From the NCBI GenBank assembly GCA_964369235.1, contig CAYJEQ010000065.1:1-14916 (forward strand): 14,916 bases of DNA. The letters are read 5' to 3'. The stretch comes from CAYJEQ01 sp964369235 (GTDB lineage Bacteria; Bacillota; Clostridia; Oscillospirales; Ruminococcaceae). Shown here piece after piece: positions 6,367 to 13,727 of this stretch. The first letter of the stretch is position 1. Each line of letters starts with the position of its first letter. The translations under genes and the position numbers were made by a program. Below the pieces are notes generated by a model. The model was not told where the DNA came from, made no database searches, and was given only the letters and a program-made list of their open reading frames with translations.

Positions 6367-7905
6367 CTACAACTGGGTAATTGCTAGAAAAGTACCAAAT
6401 AACCCACACTGTATTAGTGCTGTAAACACATAATTACCAGTAGCTGAGAATAGGAAAATCCCCAGTGTTAGGGTAAATATAAGACCTAGAATATAAACAA
6501 AAGCCGTAAATAAACTAGCACCTTGGTTCATAGGTACACTGGCTATAGCCATAAAGACAAGAGGGATATAGATGGTTAGCATGTATAGGTATTTTTGATA
6601 TCTATTGGTGTATACATCTTCTAGAAGGGTAAGTTCCCAGGTAAATACATAGAAACTATAAAAACTAAGGCTGGCATAAATAAATATAGTTATAAGTGTT
6701 CTATGATACGGGAATATTCCATAAAATCCAAGATAGTGGAAGAATAGGTAGAATACCACCGTAAACACAATGGCAACAACTGAAATACGCTTTCCCTGTC
6801 CGATAACAGGAGGTGCCTTTCGGTAGTCAATAGCCCCCTCTACCCCAGGCATTTTGCCACGACGGTAAAGCATAAGCATAACAGCACCACTGCCAAATAG
6901 ATATATATTAAATATAAGTTTTACAGGTAGGTTTTCCAGATTAACTATCCATAGGATTATTGCAAGGGCTAACATAATAGGCAGAGCCATAACCCATACA
7001 AAAAGTCTTGTAGTTAAAAATTTTACCTGATTATTAACTTTAACTGCCAGTAGTGACCAATTATTATTGCTATAATGTCCAGCAATTTCCCCAGAAAGGA
7101 TTAACATAATGGCAATAAAGGACAGATAGGATAAAGCAGTAGCTATAACAGTTATATTATATCGCATATCCACATCACAGCTAAAAGCGTTGCCATCAAT
7201 GGAGCTTGCCCAATCGGATATGCCAACAACCATTTCAAAATTATATGGTGCATAGGCGTTATGAGCTCCAGAGGTAAGGGAAAGGGTAACATCTCGGTGG
7301 CTAGCAGTATAAGCAAAGCCAATAGAGTTAATAGTGTCCCCAGATAGCATATTATAAACATGGGTAAGCATCTGAGGGGTAGCAGTATTATCGGACAAAA
7401 CCCCATGTATCAAAACAGGGTGATCTGGCATAGTAATATTATTAGGGATTTTATAGGGGGAAACCATAATTCCACCTAAGAAATCCTCTGTAAGCCCGTA
7501 GTGCCCCATAGAACCATATCCAATAATAATAGACTGGTCTATAGACAGCCCATAACTATGGGCAAGACTGTTAATGGTAGAGATAATAAGATCATCTTCC
7601 TGTGGAGAAGATTTATAGCTATCACCGTTAGTAATAATAAAGTATGAGGTTTCTGAACTATAAAGTGATTCTCTTAGAGAGATGAGTTTATGTAGGTTAT
7701 AAGGCTCATCTACCACAATAAAATAACCATTTGTGCTGTCATTATCGTAGTAATCTACGGTAAATCCATTAATGGTTGTTGTTTTGGTGTTTATTATAGA
7801 TGGTATTTTTATAAAGGATAGTACCACTAAAGAAATAGCTAGTAGCACTAAAGAAATTGTAAGTATTTTTTTTGATAAAGAATCTAGATATTTTATATAA
7901 ATCAC
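6367..7905 (-). CDS. Polytopic membrane protein with extracytoplasmic alpha/beta-hydrolase-like domain
   Basis: 512 residues; I do not recognise the family. An N-terminal membrane anchor (about 14-34) is followed by a soluble region of about 210 residues, then seven or so hydrophobic helices from about 252 to the end. The soluble region has the ordered marks of an alpha/beta hydrolase: a nucleophile-elbow-like IIGYGSMGHYG (Ser132), a late-strand HPVLIHG followed by Ser-Asp (Asp172), and SGAHNAY with a candidate catalytic His215. The elbow departs from strict GxSxG because Tyr occupies the first Gly position. Only one usable start is visible, GTG 7905. Its SD is unclear, because the GGAG in front overlaps the start codon. 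It is first in the minus-strand group with the Smr-like and DUF3810 genes. A lipid or peptide hydrolase is possible but not shown. Confidence 0.6.
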   Translation of the reverse strand: MIYIKYLDSLSKKILTISLVLLAISLVVLSFIKIPSIINTKTTTINGFTVDYYDNDSTNGYFIVVDEPYNLHKLISLRESLYSSETSYFIITNGDSYKSSPQEDDLIISTINSLAHSYGLSIDQSIIIGYGSMGHYGLTEDFLGGIMVSPYKIPNNITMPDHPVLIHGVLSDNTATPQMLTHVYNMLSGDTINSIGFAYTASHRDVTLSLTSGAHNAYAPYNFEMVVGISDWASSIDGNAFSCDVDMRYNITVIATALSYLSFIAIMLILSGEIAGHYSNNNWSLLAVKVNNQVKFLTTRLFVWVMALPIMLALAIILWIVNLENLPVKLIFNIYLFGSGAVMLMLYRRGKMPGVEGAIDYRKAPPVIGQGKRISVVAIVFTVVFYLFFHYLGFYGIFPYHRTLITIFIYASLSFYSFYVFTWELTLLEDVYTNRYQKYLYMLTIYIPLVFMAIASVPMNQGASLFTAFVYILGLIFTLTLGIFLFSATGNYVFTALIQCGLFGTFLAITQL

Positions 7906-7937
7906 TCCAATAACTAATAACTGAGATTGTTTAGTAC

Positions 7938-7967
7938 ATTATAGCATAATTTAACAGGACACAACAA
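7938..7967 (-). promoter_or_regulatory. Extended -10 promoter of the minus-strand membrane protein operon
   Basis: On the minus strand TGCTATAAT (TATAAT at 7943-7938) is a perfect extended -10; TTGTTG at 7967-7962 is a weak -35 at 18-nt spacing. Transcription would start near 7931, giving a 5' UTR of only about 26 nt before GTG 7905. Confidence 0.6.
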
Positions 7968-7970
7968 CTA

Positions 7971-7990
7971 ACATATTGTTAACAATATGT
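7971..7990. promoter_or_regulatory. Perfect 20-bp palindrome, operator candidate
   Basis: ACATATTGTTAACAATATGT is identical on both strands with no spacer. It lies between the two divergent promoters, just upstream of the minus-strand -35 and about 38 nt upstream of the glmS -35. No T-run follows on either side, and a hairpin with no loop is unfavourable, so a site for a dimeric regulator is likelier than a terminator. Confidence 0.5.
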
Positions 7991-8028
7991 ATAAGTGTAA
8001 AAAAACTTTAACAACTGTGAATTTTGTA

Positions 8029-8057
8029 TTGAATTAATCTGTAAAAAATGTCATAAT
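8029..8057 (+). promoter_or_regulatory. Putative sigma-A promoter of glmS
   Basis: TTGAAT at 8029-8034, a 17-nt spacer, and CATAAT at 8052-8057. Transcription would begin near 8064, about 35 nt before the ribozyme cleavage site, which is consistent with the short 5' flank needed by glmS ribozymes. Confidence 0.6.
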
Positions 8058-8097
8058 ATATAGTGGATGATTGTGAAATTAATATAATATCCTTAAA

Positions 8098-8226
8098 AGC
8101 GCCAGATCCTACATAGTAGGATGACGAGGTGGAAGGAATATCGAAATATTCGGCGGATACCTTCCCGTTATGCCATAACGAAGAAATAGATAAAAGCAAG
8201 AAGTAATTCTTGTGACAGGTTCTATT
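8098..8226 (+). ncRNA. glmS glucosamine-6-phosphate-activated ribozyme
   Basis: Self-cleaving riboswitch in the 5' UTR of glmS. The conserved core is present in order: AGCGCCAGA at 8098-8106 with the expected cleavage between A8098 and G8099; a stem ATCCTAC/GTAGGAT; GATGACGAGG (8120-8129); ATCGAAATATTCGGCGGAT (8140-8158); CTTCCCG; the hairpin GTTAT/ATAAC; and a later AAGAA/TTCTT stem. In characterised examples glucosamine-6-phosphate acts as the catalytic cofactor and the cleaved mRNA is degraded, lowering GlmS when product is plentiful. The 3' boundary is approximate. It starts 174 nt before the glmS ATG. Confidence 0.95.
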
Positions 8227-8271
8227 TTGTGGACACATTCATCCTAATAAAAATTAGGAGGAAATTATACA

Positions 8272-10092
8272 ATGTGCGGAATAATTGGTTACAGTGGCCA
8301 CAGGCAGTGTAGAGATATACTACTTGAGGGCTTATCAGCAATGGAATACAGAGGTTATGACTCAGCAGGGATAACCACCTACGAGAGAGAAGGTCTTAGG
8401 ACTATTAAGGCTATGGGAAGACTTATAAACCTTGAGGGTAAGGTTGGTGAGATAAAGCCTGACGGAAGTTGTGGAATAGGCCATACTAGATGGGCAACCC
8501 ATGGAGAGCCTTCTGACACTAACGCCCATCCCCATTACACTGATAAACTATCATTAGTACACAATGGAATTATTGAGAATTATCAGCAGTTAAAACAGGA
8601 GTTAATAAAGGAAGGTTATGTATTTATTAGCCAAACAGACACAGAGGTGGCCTCTAAACTGGTGGATTACTACTACAGTAAAACTAAAGACCCCCTTATG
8701 GCTATAAAAGAAGCTACCAATAGATTTGAAGGTTCTTATGCACTAGCAATAATATTTGAGGAGTTTGGAGGAGCATTATATCTAGCAAGAAAAGGCTCTC
8801 CCTTAGTTATTGCACAGGGTCATGGAGAGTGTTTTGTAGCCTCAGATATATCAGCAGTTATAAAATATAATAATCAGTATCAAGTTATGGAAGATGGAGA
8901 TATAGCCTATATCTATGACCAAGAGGTAAATATATATAACGAAGATGTTCTAGTAGATCGCCCATTTAAAGAAGCTAACTGGACAGTGGAACAGGCGAAG
9001 AAAAACGGTTACGACCACTATATGCTAAAGGAAATTTACGAACAGCCTAAAGCTATCTCCGATACTATTAATCCACGAATTAGTAATGGTGTAGCAGATT
9101 TTACCTATGATGGCATACCTGATAGTTTATTTGAAACTACTGGGAAGATACACATTGTAGCTTGTGGTACCTCTATGTATGCAGGCATGGTGGGGAAAAG
9201 CCTCATAGAAAGCCTAGCTAGAATATGCTGTAATGTGGAGATTGCTTCGGAGTTTAGATATAATCAGCCTATATTTTCACAAGATGATTTGGTAATATTA
9301 ATATCCCAATCAGGGGAAACTGCCGATACCCTTGCAGCTTTACGACTAGCTAAAGGAGAGGGTGTTAGAACTATTGCCATAGTTAATGCAGTTGGATCTA
9401 GTATGGCTAGAGAGGCTGATTATATAATACAGACCTTTGCAGGGCCAGAGATTGCAGTAGCTAGTACCAAGGCATATAGTGTGCAGATAGCTGTATTATA
9501 TCTTCTTAGCTTTAAGTTTGGTTATCACAAGGGGTTAATAAGCCATGACCAGCTAAAAAACTATGTGGAAAGTTTACATGATATGTCTAAGGCTGTATCG
9601 GATACAATTGCCTATAACGATCATATAAAATCCGTTGCAGAAAGCCTTAAAGATGTAGAAAAGATGTTTTTTATCGGTAGAGGGATAGATTATTCCCTAG
9701 CTTGTGAAGGCTCACTTAAGATGAAGGAAATTTCATATATATTCTCTGAGGTATCAGCAGCCGGAGAGCTTAAACATGGCCATATATCCCTAGTAGAGGA
9801 AGGCTTACCAACGGTGGCAATAATGTGCCAACAGAAAACAGCACCTAAGACCATGAGTAATATTAAAGAGGTTAAGGCAAGAAAAGGCAGAATGATAATC
9901 CTGTGTAAAGAGGGTGTGGACATAGACACTGATAATAGTGATATGTTAATACATATTCCTTGTGCAGATGATTTATTTGCCCCGCTGCCAGTGGCTGTAG
10001 CGCTACAGTTACTAGCCTACCACACAGCAGTAATAAAGGATCGTGATGTGGACTGCCCGAGAAATTTAGCTAAATCTGTTACGGTTGAATAG
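8272..10092 (+). CDS. glmS: Glutamine-fructose-6-phosphate aminotransferase (isomerizing) GlmS
   Basis: Makes glucosamine-6-phosphate from fructose-6-phosphate and glutamine, the entry point to UDP-GlcNAc and cell-wall precursors. It has 606 residues. The protein begins MCGIIGY, so Cys2 becomes the N-terminal nucleophile of the class II glutaminase domain (about 1-220, with GHTRWATHG and HNGIIENY). Two SIS domains follow: the first contains CGTSMYAG (about 298) and SQSGETADT (about 345), and the C-terminal one ends CPRNLAKSVTVE, the family's conserved tail. AGGAGG at 8257-8262 lies 9 nt before ATG 8272. Regulation is by the ribozyme directly upstream. No clear terminator follows: only a weak GAAGT/ACTTC hairpin at the stop codon precedes the rpsU promoter. 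Confidence 0.98.
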   Translation: MCGIIGYSGHRQCRDILLEGLSAMEYRGYDSAGITTYEREGLRTIKAMGRLINLEGKVGEIKPDGSCGIGHTRWATHGEPSDTNAHPHYTDKLSLVHNGIIENYQQLKQELIKEGYVFISQTDTEVASKLVDYYYSKTKDPLMAIKEATNRFEGSYALAIIFEEFGGALYLARKGSPLVIAQGHGECFVASDISAVIKYNNQYQVMEDGDIAYIYDQEVNIYNEDVLVDRPFKEANWTVEQAKKNGYDHYMLKEIYEQPKAISDTINPRISNGVADFTYDGIPDSLFETTGKIHIVACGTSMYAGMVGKSLIESLARICCNVEIASEFRYNQPIFSQDDLVILISQSGETADTLAALRLAKGEGVRTIAIVNAVGSSMAREADYIIQTFAGPEIAVASTKAYSVQIAVLYLLSFKFGYHKGLISHDQLKNYVESLHDMSKAVSDTIAYNDHIKSVAESLKDVEKMFFIGRGIDYSLACEGSLKMKEISYIFSEVSAAGELKHGHISLVEEGLPTVAIMCQQKTAPKTMSNIKEVKARKGRMIILCKEGVDIDTDNSDMLIHIPCADDLFAPLPVAVALQLLAYHTAVIKDRDVDCPRNLAKSVTVE

Positions 10093-10132
10093 AAGTCATT
10101 AAAAACTTCCATAATAAATATTAAAAAACCTA

Positions 10133-10161
10133 TTGACATAATAGCGTAAAATGTGTATAAT
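10133..10161 (+). promoter_or_regulatory. Consensus sigma-A promoter of rpsU
   Basis: TTGACA (10133-10138), a 17-nt spacer, and TATAAT (10156-10161): a perfect match at both hexamers and the best promoter in the window, as suits a ribosomal protein gene. The start would be near 10168. Confidence 0.88.
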
Positions 10162-10167
10162 ATTGAT

Positions 10168-10249
10168 GTTATCGTAAGACGATTGCGTATAGCAATAGTC
10201 AACATATGATAAAAAAACTCCTGCCTCGAGCGGAGGGAGGGAATAGTAG
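10168..10249 (+). promoter_or_regulatory. Structured 5' leader of rpsU
   Basis: A leader of about 80 nt. One hairpin pairs GAC-G-ATTGC (10178-10186) with GCAAT-A-GTC (10192-10200). A second potential stem pairs CCTC (10224-10227) with GAGG (10233-10236), helped by CC (10220-10221) with GG (10239-10240), which would cover the strong SD GGAGGGAGGG at 10232-10241. This could allow autoregulation by S21; no named leader class is recognised. Confidence 0.4.
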
Positions 10250-10426
10250 ATGGCAGAAATTCGTGTAAAAAGTGATGAATCTTTGGATAGCGCACTAAGA
10301 CGTTTTAAAAGACAGTGTGCGAGATCCGGTGTGCTTGCAGAAGTGCGTAAAAGAGAGCATTATGAAAAACCCTCTGTAAAACGCAAGAAGAAATCTGAAG
10401 CTGCACGTAAACGCAAGTTTAAGTAG
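10250..10426 (+). CDS. rpsU: Ribosomal protein bS21
   Basis: A small basic 58-residue protein of the 30S subunit near the anti-Shine-Dalgarno region of 16S rRNA. The protein reads MAEIRVKSDESLDSALRRF, then KRQCARSGVLAEVRKREHYEKPS and a Lys/Arg-rich tail ending RKRKFK, matching bS21 over its whole length (Firmicutes S21 is typically 57-58 residues). It is short and easy to miss. The start ATG 10250 has a very strong SD (GGAGGGAGGG ending 10241). It is a stand-alone unit with its own consensus promoter and terminator. The gatB/yqeY-like gene that often follows rpsU in Firmicutes is absent. Confidence 0.97.
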   Translation: MAEIRVKSDESLDSALRRFKRQCARSGVLAEVRKREHYEKPSVKRKKKSEAARKRKFK

Positions 10427-10446
10427 TAGAGATTCATAAAGTAGTG

Positions 10447-10480
10447 AAAGCGGGCTATTGTCCGCTTTTATTTCTACTTT
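10447..10480 (+). terminator. Rho-independent terminator of rpsU
   Basis: Stem AAAGCGG (10447-10453) with CCGCTTT (10462-10468), extendable by a G-T wobble and a C-G pair around a TATT loop, followed by TATTTCTACTTT. It begins 20 nt after the rpsU stop. Confidence 0.85.
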
Positions 10481-10547
10481 GAACTAGGTGATAACCACCT
10501 AAAATTTAAAAAAATAGTAGTCAATTTAGAAAATTTACATTTATAAG

Positions 10548-10576
10548 TTGATTTTTTGTAAAAATTATTGTAAAAT
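10548..10576 (+). promoter_or_regulatory. Putative promoter of the SRP RNA
   Basis: TTGATT (10548-10553), a 17-nt spacer, and TAAAAT (10571-10576). A start near 10583 is about 45 nt before the first strong SRP helix, so the primary transcript may be trimmed at the 5' end, as known for the B. subtilis scRNA. Confidence 0.5.
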
Positions 10577-10628
10577 AGTCTAGCTGTGTAATAATCTATA
10601 CACTGGAGATTACAGTAGTAGAATTTTA

Positions 10629-10792
10629 GCAGGGCGGATATATTCGCTCATGCAGATATGCGGGTCCTGTGCGACGGTAAGCTGTGAACCATGTCAGGCG
10701 GGGAACCGAGCAGCATTAAGCGGTTTTTACTGTGCGCCGCAGACAAATCTGTATATCTGTATGACCGAGTATATAAGCCCTGTTTATTTTTA
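10629..10792 (+). ncRNA. ffs: Signal recognition particle RNA (scRNA/4.5S type)
   Basis: RNA scaffold of the SRP that binds Ffh and targets nascent membrane proteins. Helix 8 is unmistakable: GTCAGG (10693-10698), CGG, a GGAA tetraloop (10702-10705), CCG, then AGCAGCATTAAG (10709-10720), very close to the B. subtilis scRNA. The ends close by pairing GCAGGGC (10629-10635) with GCCCTGT (10777-10783). An 11-bp inner helix joins CATGCAGATAT (10649-10659) to ATATCTGTATG (10753-10763). A T-rich tail follows. At about 160 nt it is longer than E. coli 4.5S but shorter than the Bacillus form, so the Alu domain appears reduced or absent. It lies just before dnaX, the same neighbourhood as in B. subtilis. 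Exact ends are estimates. Confidence 0.93.
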
Positions 10793-10839
10793 TATCAATA
10801 CAGCAGATCTATTACATCACAAAGAAGGAGGATATTAAT

Positions 10840-12435
10840 ATGCATAGAGCACTCTATCGTAAATATCGACCAAAGAACTTTGAAGATGTAGTAGGACAGG
10901 ACAGTATAACCCAGATTATAAAAAATCAGATTAATCAGGGAAAAACAGCCCATGCCTATCTCTTTACAGGATCTAGAGGTACAGGTAAAACCACCTGTGC
11001 TAAGATTATGGCAAAGGGAGTAAACTGTTTACAGGGCAGTGAGGGAGATCCATGTGGCATGTGTGATATATGTGAAGGTATTGATAATGGATCAATATTA
11101 GATGTACTAGAGATAGATGCAGCTAGTAATAATAGTGTAGAAGATGTTAGAGAGCTTCGTGAGGAAGCAGTATACACTCCAGCCATTACAAAATACCGAG
11201 TATATATTATAGATGAAGCCCATATGCTTAGTGTAAATGCCTTTAATGCATTACTTAAAATTATGGAGGAGCCTCCAGCACATGTATTATTTATACTGGC
11301 AACTACAGAAGTTCATAAAATCCCAGCCACTATACTTTCCAGATGTCAGCGTTTTGACTTTAGGCGAATTGACACAGAGATTATAGCAGATAGGCTTGAA
11401 TATGTATCCCACCAAGAGGGGATAACCATTAACAGAGAAGGAGCTATGTATATAGCAAAACTTTCTGAAGGTGGTATGCGTGATGCTCTCTCCCTATTAG
11501 ATGTTTGTGCTGCAAAGCATGATCAGGTGGACGGTAACACAGTAAGCAAAACAGCAGGACTTTTAGATCAGGACTATCTAGTATCCCTAGTAGATGGTAT
11601 AGTAAATAAAGATGTGGCAGCAGTATTAGAAGCCCTAGACAATGCATATGAGCGCAGTGTAGTGGCTAATAGACTGGTGGTACAGCTTATTGACTACTAT
11701 CGTGATATGATGATGATAGGCTGTGTTAAGGAAGCAGATAAGTTTCTTACTACAGTATTTGGAGTGGACAAGTTAAAGGAACAAAGCAAAGCTTTGGGAA
11801 TGGCTACCATTTTAGAATCCATAACTCTATTAGGTGAAACACTAGACGCCATGGGAAGAACAGCTATGGGCAATATCCAGCTAGAAATGGCAATGATAAG
11901 GCTTTGTAGCGATAATGTTTCTAAGGGTACTGTTAGCAGTGGTAAGGTGGATTTATCCGGCATTACAGCAAGGATAAATTCTCTGGAAAATCAGATTTTA
12001 CAGCTTGTGGAGAGTGGAGTTAGCCCAGTGGCAGTAGATAAAGCTCCTATAAAAGAGCAACTACAGCCTCAGGTAGTTCCTGTTACAGATAAAGACCGTA
12101 AGGCGGCTAAGCCCTTTAAACAGTGGCAAAGTGTCCTAGAGATTTTAAAAGCTAGCAACGGGCCTTTATACGGCACATTAGTAGAATCTACTGGTTATAT
12201 CTGTGATGATATACTGCTAATAGATTGTAAAAGCGATGTGTTTTTAACTCTTATACGAGAGAATGACTATGCAAAAACCAGTCTGAGAGAAGCAGCTTTA
12301 AGTGTAACTGGTACAAGGTATAAGCTAGGTCCATTTAAAGAGGAAAGTTATCGTATAGCTGAGGAAGAAACCGACATAATAGATGATATAGTTAACACGC
12401 TTGAGGCATCTCAGGTTGCCTACGAGCTTGAATAA
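10840..12435 (+). CDS. dnaX: DNA polymerase III subunit gamma/tau DnaX
   Basis: AAA+ motor of the clamp loader that puts the sliding clamp on DNA. It has 531 residues. Domain I carries Walker A GSRGTGKT (44-51, Lys50), zinc-binding cysteines at 63, 72, 75 and 78 (CGMCDIC), Walker B VYIIDEAH (121-128), sensor 1 LATTE (153-157), and the arginine finger in SRCQRF (Arg168). Domains II and III follow to about 360, then a polar linker and a C-terminal domain of tau type. AAGGAGG at 10825-10831 precedes ATG 10840. No obvious slippery A-run was noticed at a place that would give a separate gamma form. It follows the SRP RNA and is followed by ybaB and recR, a widely conserved group. Confidence 0.97.
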   Translation: MHRALYRKYRPKNFEDVVGQDSITQIIKNQINQGKTAHAYLFTGSRGTGKTTCAKIMAKGVNCLQGSEGDPCGMCDICEGIDNGSILDVLEIDAASNNSVEDVRELREEAVYTPAITKYRVYIIDEAHMLSVNAFNALLKIMEEPPAHVLFILATTEVHKIPATILSRCQRFDFRRIDTEIIADRLEYVSHQEGITINREGAMYIAKLSEGGMRDALSLLDVCAAKHDQVDGNTVSKTAGLLDQDYLVSLVDGIVNKDVAAVLEALDNAYERSVVANRLVVQLIDYYRDMMMIGCVKEADKFLTTVFGVDKLKEQSKALGMATILESITLLGETLDAMGRTAMGNIQLEMAMIRLCSDNVSKGTVSSGKVDLSGITARINSLENQILQLVESGVSPVAVDKAPIKEQLQPQVVPVTDKDRKAAKPFKQWQSVLEILKASNGPLYGTLVESTGYICDDILLIDCKSDVFLTLIRENDYAKTSLREAALSVTGTRYKLGPFKEESYRIAEEETDIIDDIVNTLEASQVAYELE

Positions 12436-12479
12436 AAAGAAAAAGGGAATAACCCGATATATTTTTGGAGGATAAAATT

Positions 12480-12830
12480 ATGAAAGCAAGACTACCTAAA
12501 GGCGTTAACGCAGGCGGCAATAACAATATGCAGGGCATGATTAAGCAGGCTCAGAAGATGCAGGAAGATATGGAAGCAAAGAAGGAAGAGCTAGATCTTC
12601 TTGAGCATACAACTACAGTAGGTGGTGGTGCAGTTGAAGTTACTGTAACAGGTAAGAAAGAAGTTAAGTCCATCGTTCTAAAGCCAGAAGTAGTAGATGC
12701 AGAAGAAATCGAAATGCTACAGGATCTAATCATTGCAGCAGTTAATGAAGGTATCCGTAAGGCTGACGAAGTATACACAGAAGAAATGGAAAAAATCACA
12801 GGTAACCTGAACATTCCAGGCCTATTTTAA
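12480..12830 (+). CDS. ybaB: Nucleoid-associated protein YbaB/EbfC family
   Basis: A small dimeric DNA-binding protein of 116 residues. The centre (KQAQKMQEDMEAKKEELD, about 22-39) is the amphipathic helix typical of the family. It is followed by a beta segment with VGGGAVEVTVTGKKEVKSI and the helix LQDLIIAAVNEGIRKADE, both hallmark regions. ATG 12480 has GGAGG at 12467-12471; the in-frame TTG at 12465 overlaps that SD and is rejected. It sits 44 nt after dnaX and 6 nt before recR, the standard dnaX-ybaB-recR order. It probably helps organise DNA or assists recombination, but the cellular role is not settled in the family. Confidence 0.95.
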   Translation: MKARLPKGVNAGGNNNMQGMIKQAQKMQEDMEAKKEELDLLEHTTTVGGGAVEVTVTGKKEVKSIVLKPEVVDAEEIEMLQDLIIAAVNEGIRKADEVYTEEMEKITGNLNIPGLF

Positions 12831-12836
12831 TAATAT

Positions 12837-13430
12837 ATGAGCTATCAGGTACTGCCTTTAGTTAAGTTGGTGGAACAGTTTGAGAAGCTGCCCGGTGTTG
12901 GTAAGAAATCGGCACAGCGACTGGCTTTTCATATACTGAGCTATTCTGACGATAAAACTGAGGAGCTAATTAGTTGTATTAGAGATGCACATAATAAGAT
13001 TAAAAGATGCACAGTATGTCAAACACTTACCGATGAGGAAGTTTGTTCAATCTGTAGCAATGACCAAAGGGATGGTACCACTATATGTGTAGTGGAGGAT
13101 CCTAGAGATGTACTTGCTTTTGAGCGAACAAAGGAATATATAGGAGTATACCATGTATTACATGGGCTTATATCCCCTATGGACGGTATAGGGCCGGATC
13201 AGCTGTATGTAAAAGAGCTTATTAGTAGGCTAGGACAGGTTAAGGAAGTAATCATGGCTACAAACCCTACAGTAGAGGGTGAGGCAACAGCTATGTATCT
13301 ATCAAGGCTAATTAAGCCAATGGGTATTAAGGTTACACGACTTGCCTATGGAATACCAGTAGGTGGCAATCTAGAATATGCAGATGAGGTTACGCTATAC
13401 CGAGCCTTAGAAGGCAGAAGTGAATTATAA
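12837..13430 (+). CDS. recR: Recombination protein RecR
   Basis: Acts with RecF/RecO to load RecA at gaps in DNA. It has 197 residues, the normal length. A helix-hairpin-helix lies near the N terminus (LPGVGKKSAQRLAFHIL, 18-34), then a C4 zinc finger (Cys58, 61, 70, 73), a TOPRIM domain starting TICVVEDPRDVLAFE (82-96) with ATNPTVEGEATA, and the C-terminal Walker B-like IPVGGNLEYADEVTL. Only 6 nt separate it from ybaB, and no good SD is visible before ATG 12837, so translation is probably coupled to ybaB. It is the last gene of the operon, closed by a long hairpin. Confidence 0.97.
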   Translation: MSYQVLPLVKLVEQFEKLPGVGKKSAQRLAFHILSYSDDKTEELISCIRDAHNKIKRCTVCQTLTDEEVCSICSNDQRDGTTICVVEDPRDVLAFERTKEYIGVYHVLHGLISPMDGIGPDQLYVKELISRLGQVKEVIMATNPTVEGEATAMYLSRLIKPMGIKVTRLAYGIPVGGNLEYADEVTLYRALEGRSEL

Positions 13431-13460
13431 TAGCTGTTTAACATAGTTATTTATTAAATG

Positions 13461-13515
13461 TAAGGGTGTATTTCCTAGTATGACTAGGAAATACACCCTT
13501 AGATGTTTTATACTA
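13461..13515 (+). terminator. 19-bp hairpin terminator after recR
   Basis: A perfect 19-bp stem at 13461-13479 and 13483-13501 with a 3-nt loop (ATG), followed by GATGTTTTATACTATT. It starts 30 nt after the recR stop. The stem arm GGGTGTATTTCCT differs at one base from the arm of repeat copy B (GGGTGTATTCCCT), so it may be a relative of that element. Confidence 0.72.
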
Positions 13516-13608
13516 TTACATATAATATACCCAATTACATTGGCTGGGTAATAGTGAATAGTGCATAGTATTGGAGTGGCTTTGCCCCATTATAAAATAG
13601 AAAATTAG

Positions 13609-13696
13609 AGATTTGCACATATATGTGTTTACCACGCAGGGGTAATTTTAGATGCCTGATGTGGTGGCTTTGTAAGAGAGGAGTGAATGCAAATTT
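13609..13696 (+). ncRNA. Candidate structured RNA upstream of the pilin gene
   Basis: A closing stem AGATTTGCA (13609-13617) pairs with TGCAAATTT (13688-13696), with one G-T wobble. Inside, ACCAC (13631-13635) pairs with GTGGT (13661-13665), continued by CAGG/CCTG. An alternative pairing TTACC (13629-13633) with GGTAA (13641-13645) excludes the first, a switch-like pattern. A terminator-like hairpin follows at 13728-13758. It matches no riboswitch class I recognise, and no strong promoter precedes it. The pairings could be chance in AT-rich DNA. Confidence 0.3.
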
Positions 13697-13727
13697 ATAT
13701 TCCCTTCTTATATAATATAAACAAAAA

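Noticed and set aside
8008..8238. 76-codon minus-strand frame in the glmS leader
   Set aside because: It covers the glmS ribozyme antisense; the conservation there is explained by the RNA.
10092..10109. GAAGT/ACTTC hairpin at the glmS stop as terminator
   Set aside because: Only 5 bp with no T-run after it on the plus strand; cannot be supported as a terminator.
10017..10295. 92-codon minus-strand frame over the end of glmS and the start of rpsU
   Set aside because: It crosses a consensus rpsU promoter and leader on the other strand and has no family resemblance.
10650..10891. Two short open frames (62 and 66 codons) over the SRP RNA region
   Set aside because: They lie inside a clear SRP RNA, overlap each other in different frames and run into the dnaX start; they have no SD or protein-like composition.
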